Shown here: positions 59,706 to 64,000 of the stretch, in pieces
Layout of the letters: every line of letters begins with the position of its first letter
Position numbering within the stretch: position 1 is the first letter of the stretch
Source of the DNA: Synaphobranchus kaupii
Lineage: Eukaryota; Chordata; Actinopteri; Anguilliformes; Synaphobranchidae
DNA length: 64,000 bases
Direction: 5' to 3'
NCBI GenBank assembly: GCA_029718625.1
Contig: CM056381.1
Coordinates: 54,740,157-54,804,156, forward strand
Made by a program: the position numbers and the translations under genes
The notes under the pieces: generated by a model
Seen by the model: only the letters and a program-made list of their open reading frames with translations
The model's database searches: none
Told to the model about the DNA's origin: nothing

Positions 59706-61394
59706 TGTAATGGGGCGTGACGTGTGAGGTGGGAGGAGCCAAACGCAGCAAGGGGAATCATTAAGCCCTTAGGCCACTAAGGCGGGATACCCCGCAGATA
59801 AGGGAAGGAGACAAGACAACGAACACAAAACGCTACTAACCGGCTAACTGCCAATCGCCCAGTAGAGCGCAAAGACAGGGATCTGAACAGCCGGAAATAA
59901 CCACGCGCCCTGTCTCAGAAACGAGACACATAACGGGCGGGAGCGTAAAAACAACATAAAACACAAACAAACACTGCAAAAATAATACGATAGAATGAGG
60001 AGGCGAGAGGAACAGATCCAACGTTCCGTGGCTTAACGGCTTGCAGTCACACGCAAACATGTCCAACATCATCAACAGGTATCCCTGAGACGAATTGTAC
60101 CGAAGGACGAACTGAACTAAAGTTCCGAACCGAATCGCCCACAACTCCTATCCACGGAGAAGGAAAGCACAAAAAGATGAATGACAGCTGCACCTTAACC
60201 AACGGCTAACTGACTAACACAAGCACAAGCCCTGCCTCTCAGACAGGAGAAATGGAACGAGGCGAACAGGAACAGAGACTTAACGTTCCATGGCTACTTA
60301 AATAAGTTTGCAGTCTAATGCAGCAAACATACCTGGGTAAACACCCGATCTCCATGAGAGAAACATTTTACAGGTGAGCCGACGGAGCACCGTCGTCCCA
60401 AACTTACTAACCAAAAGACACCGCGAACTTAAATAAACAAACGCCCTAGCCTCTTAGTAAGGTGAAATGAAACGAGGCGAACAGGAACAGAGATTTAACG
60501 TTCCATGGCTAGTTAAATAAGTACGCAGTCTAACACAAACACGTCCACAACATAGCCCAAGCTCCATATAACTAGGAGGCTAACACCCGGAGAACGAAAA
60601 TAGAACAACAGTTCCCAAAAAAAATCGTCCCGCAGGTAGAAAGGGAGTATAGGACGGCTGCAACGAAAGACCTACGCAAACTTAATAGCACGACAGCCTC
60701 TCAATACAAATAAAAACCCTGGCTCACAACAAAGGGGAACGCAGTCCACGAGAAGGAGACCAAACAGGGAAATACGTACCAAGGGTACTAACTGGCTTAC
60801 CGTAACCCGGAAATGAGTAGAAGCTAACACGCCAGGTCTCTAAATAAGAAAACCATTAACCGGCGACAGGGAACAAAGAACAGCTACTCTACACTTCTAC
60901 AAGCTAAAACAACCTAGCAGAAGCGAAACGCCAGATCTCCCATGAGACGACATGCACTGAGGAGCGAACAGAACTACAGTTCCGAACATCGCCCAAATCT
61001 CCATACACGGAGGAAAACGCACACAGGCGAACTAGAGCAGAGATTTTACAGTCCCAAACTTCTACGAGATAATCCACTACAAAGCCAGCAAGAAATAAGC
61101 CCTGCCTCTACTAGAGACGCTAAAACTGGGCGAGTAGCCAAAATGGTACGAGCACTCACAGCCAAACATACACCACAGTACAAGACAATAAACAATTAAC
61201 AATTAATGTCGAAGCCCCGCATGAAGGGAACGGTAGGCTTATATAGCTCTCAGTGACCACGAACAGGTGTAAACGCTCAAACAGAAACTCCCCCAACTCA
61301 GCAGGGCGGAGCAAGCATCTACCAACAGGGCAGCGCCCTCGCATGGCCACCGAGGAACATGACCGCATAGGGAGACAGGGTCAAAACCATGACA
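59706..61394 (-). mobile_element. Solo LTR, family A, copy 2, expanded
   Basis: Starts TGTAATGGGGCGTGACGTGT and ends GGGTCAAAACCATGACA, the inverse of the ends of 37483-38331. It is flanked by ATAT (59702-59705 and 61395-61398). At 1689 bp it is twice as long as copy 1 because of internal duplications: the block with CGAGGCGAACAGGAACAGAG and TTAACGTTCCATGGCTA appears at about 60257 and again at about 60475, with more diverged relatives along the LTR. No coding sequence. Confidence 0.9.
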
Positions 61395-62070
61395 ATATTA
61401 CCTTTTTCAATTTCTCATTGGCGTTGTGCTCCTTACTCCAGGTGATTTGTCTTTGTGCATTAGCCTTTTGTGCCAGTTGTGGTGAAGACACAGGTAAGGC
61501 TTTAATTCTGTGGTAATTTTTGAAGCCATACCTTCGGGATGTTTAGCAAATATCCTGTTAAATGTCCAACAGTCTCTGTCGATGAGCTTCAAATGACTAC
61601 CACTGCTGTTCTATTTTGTTCCTTTGACCATTAGGGTCATCAATATGGATGGCCTTCTGGGGCCAGATGCATCGAGACCTTTATACCAGAATTTGTCATG
61701 ATACATGACCTCCACGTAGTTATGTAATTCTTCCCATAAAGGGGGGAGCGTCACTGCGGAAGTCCTCTTCAATTTTCTCGCCAATGCATATTGATACGTG
61801 AGACTGTTGTGTATCCTGTGTGAATCCCACAGCGTCTTGTGACTTCGGTCGGGGCTACGATTCTTATCGTCCTCCAAAGGCAGTGATAAGCACTTACGAG
61901 CGACATCCGGGTATAGCCTTGCCATCTTGCACGGATATCGGCTCTTGGATACTGCGGCGGTAGGCACGTGGTGTTACTGCATTTACTGCGTTCACTCTAG
62001 CGAAACAAGTTATGCGGTGAACAGGTTTGCATGCAGTAAAGTACAGGTTTGTATCTTTCTGCGATTTCAT
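61395..62070 (-). other. Unrecognised segment with a 118-codon frame (61611-61967)
   Basis: The minus-strand frame starts MPTAAVSKSRYPCKMARLYP and contains RTSAVTLPPLWEELHNYVEV and DKFWYKGLDASGPRRP before its stop. Composition is fairly balanced and protein-like rather than low-complexity, but I recognise no family. No second exon, promoter or polyadenylation signal is clear. It could be a retrocopy or exon of a host gene, or chance. Confidence 0.3.
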
Positions 62071-62698
62071 TGATCGAACCTGGGTGTGGAGAGTGTACCC
62101 CAGTGAGATCTACTACCAAACAATCGGTGAGCTACGGCTCCAGTGATTGATTTCTGAGTCGGTACTGGCTGCGTGAGCACACCAGTAATGCTTCCCAATC
62201 GGTTAGCATGGTGCTACATTGATTGGTTTACAAGGCAGAGTATGCGTACTTCACTACACTATCTGCCTTGACTTTCCTACTAAAGACCACCGCCACATTC
62301 TATCATCTGCGGCTGCTCTTTTATTTTGCCAACAGATGACATTCTGTTGATCGAACCTGGGCGGGAAGGGTGTACCCCAGTGAGATCTGTTACCACACAA
62401 TTGGTGAGCTACAGCTCCGGTGATTGATTCTAAGTCTGTACTGGCTGCTGCAAGCACACCAGTAAGGCTTCCCAATCGGGTAGCGTAGTGCTATATCGAT
62501 TGGTTTATAAGGCAGAGTGTGCGTGCTTCGCAACACTATCTGCCTCGACTTTCCTTGCTAAAGACTACTGCCACGTTTTATCGTCTGCAGGTACTCTTTA
62601 TTGTACTAAGGCACCAGATTGTATTGATCGAACCTCGGCGTGGAAAGTGTACCCCAGTGAGATTTGTTACCATACAGGCGGCGAGCTACAGCTCAGGT
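62071..62698 (-). repeat. Tandem array (2.2 units of ~280 bp) with tRNA-like Pol III boxes
   Basis: TGATCGAACC begins units at 62071, 62348 and 62635 (periods 277 and 287). On the minus strand each unit has box A-like GTAGCTCACC (unit 2, 62402-62411) and box B GGTTCGATCA (62348-62357), spaced as in a tRNA gene. The third unit is cut by an LTR at 62699. This is either a tandemly repeated SINE or a SINE-derived satellite. Confidence 0.8.
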
Positions 62699-63310
62699 TG
62701 TCATGTCCCGTGGTCCTGTCCTGGGTTTTAGTTTGTCTGGCATTCCAACCCTTGTTTTCCCTCTCTCCCTCCACTTTGTCTCCTATTCCCTGCACCTGCA
62801 TTGTGTTTCCTCTTGTTCCCTCATTAGTTTCGTTCCACCTGTTTGTCTCCTCGTCAGTTTTTGTATTTAGTCTCCCGTTTCTTTATTCGGTGCCAGATCG
62901 TCTTGTGTTTTTGCTAGTATCTTTTGTCACCTTGTGTTTTTGCTCGTGCCTTGGGTCGTGTTTGGTTTTGTCGTGCCCTCTGCTTTGTTTCTTGTCTTGT
63001 ACCGCTATTGTGCCCTGGCTCCATGTTGGTGTTTTCCCCCGGCTGCCCCAGTCCTGGCAGACTCCTACCCCCAGCGACTCCTACCTAGCCCCCTCCTGTT
63101 TTTACCCAGGCCTCCTGTTCCTTCCCAGGCCTCCTGCTCCTTCCCAAGCCAGCTCCTGCCCAGGCCAGCACCTGTCCAGGCCAGCTTCCGTCCAGGCCGT
63201 TCCTGTCCCGCCTGGTTCCGTCCAGGCCATTCCTGTCCCGCCCAACATAAGCCCAATAAAAACTATTCAGAACTTACTAATTGTGTGGCTGAATATGTCT
63301 GTATAAGTGA
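62699..63310 (+). mobile_element. LTR (TGTCATGTCCCG...), right end not defined
   Basis: Begins TGTCATGTCCCGTGGTCCTG inside a repeat unit. A CCCAATAAAAAC near 63250 is a plausible polyadenylation signal in the plus orientation. A CCAGGCC-rich tandem repeat fills about 63100-63240. The end near 63300 lacks a clear ACA, and the interrupted repeat does not resume, so the right flank was deleted or replaced. A 272-codon frame through it is incidental. Confidence 0.65.
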
Positions 63311-63411
63311 GACAGTGGGCCTGCAAATTAACAGTGCTGAGACCTTCTTTCCTAACCCTGAGTCTCTCTTCTAAGTGTCTTCCTCTTAGTCTCTCCCTTG
63401 AATCTCTCCTC

Positions 63412-64000
63412 TGTGAGACGGGTGTGTGCGGGTTGGACCCGTAATGCACGACTCAGAACACAAACGTAATAATAAATGTCCACAAGGACTTTATTATAGG
63501 GAAATCCAGAAATCGTAGTCACACAAGCGAAGTCCAAAAACCAATAAATCCAGCCAATAACCAAAAATACAGTACCAAAGGAAAAAGCAGTCTCGTAATC
63601 AGTATCCATGCACAAGTTCAAAACCAGAGTAGCTGTCAGCGGAGCAGAAGTACAATTCAGGGGTAAAGCAGAGTTCGTTGGTCGTGGGGTGTTGCAGGAG
63701 TCAGACCGAAGTCCTATACGCGGGGCAGAGGTACAAAACAGACAGCAGGCAAAACTCGTGGTCAAAAAACAGGCAGTAGATACGATAGGCTGGCAGTAAC
63801 GATCGTCAGTAAACAGGCTTGATCTTTAACGGTAGTTAGACAAAGTAAACGCTCAAAAGTGACAGTAGTAAACTAACAGGCAACAATTTTGCAAAGACAA
63901 GACATGAACACTGATTTTATATGCAGGTGTAGACAGGTGCAGACACTTAGCTTGAGAGCAGCATGCGAAGAGGAATCAGGTGTGGAAGGCTGACGAGGTA
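63412..64000 (-). mobile_element. LTR, one end, running off the window
   Basis: Starts TGTGAGACGGGTGTGTGCGG. Within the first 100 bp it shares a layout with the left end of 559-2050: GGGTTGGACCC against GGGCTGGACCC, then TGCACGAC against TGCAACGAC, and ACTTTATTATAGG against AGTTTATTATAGC. AATAAA on the minus strand suggests minus orientation. The other end is outside. Confidence 0.6.

Noticed and set aside
62348..62428. True tRNA gene on the minus strand
   Set aside because: A and B boxes are present, but it lies in a tandem repeat, and I could not form a convincing full cloverleaf by eye.
62488..63306. 272-codon frame starting MLYRLVYKAECACFATLSAS
   Set aside because: Runs from the tandem repeat through an LTR; low-complexity Pro/Ser/Val composition and no domain.

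Overview
The window looks like nuclear DNA of a ray-finned fish, probably a teleost. The evidence is a spliced vertebrate TENT5/FAM46 gene, long CA/GT microsatellites and a repeat fauna typical of fish: L2- and CR1-like LINEs, Tc1-like elements with IR/DR ends, hAT, piggyBac, Harbinger, tRNA-derived SINEs with an L2-like tail, Gypsy elements and many TGT...ACA LTRs. The species cannot be fixed from the sequence.

Only one host protein gene is convincing: a tent5a (fam46a)-like gene in two coding exons (18488-18904 and 19567-20346, + strand). It encodes a 398-residue non-canonical poly(A) polymerase. Roughly 2 kb upstream is unique sequence that should hold the promoter. Its 3' flank is entered by a Tc1-like transposon from 20935.

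Layout. 1-8.3 kb: a CR1-like LINE split by a solo LTR, a Gypsy pol fragment, an internally deleted L2 LINE, a Harbinger Myb-like fragment, and a Tc1 remnant split by a SINE. 8.3-18.4 kb: mostly unique or unrecognised AT-rich DNA with a (CA)66 tract, one palindromic MITE and one Tc1 end. 18.4-20.9 kb: the host gene. 20.9-28.5 kb: a Tc1-like element, a long-TIR element carrying a nested Tc1, and a LINE scrap. 29.4-36.3 kb: a decayed Gypsy element on the minus strand with two unlike LTRs, one of which holds a further solo LTR. 36.6-43.4 kb: a CCCAGC-ended element, a solo LTR, simple repeats and another Gypsy pol scrap. 43.8-46.8 kb: a piggyBac element with a broken, intron-containing transposase. 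47.3-53.1 kb: a 5.8-kb foldback element. 54.0-59.6 kb: a hAT-type element containing two Tc1-like transposons. 59.7-64 kb: LTRs, one unrecognised ORF and a tandem array with tRNA-like promoter boxes.

The strongest unusual objects are (i) the 5.8-kb foldback element, whose arms consist of about 16 and 30 copies of a ~20-bp repeat plus ~500 bp of unique inverted sequence, and which was itself hit by a SINE and by an LTR, each with its own target duplication; (ii) the series of nested insertions whose order can be read from target-site duplications; (iii) three identical 16-bp palindromes in the piggyBac element; and (iv) a Tc1 deletion derivative that keeps an open frame for only the DNA-binding half of the transposase. 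No new defence-type or metabolic system was found. Coordinates of decayed elements were read by eye and may be off by several bases where no target duplication is quoted.
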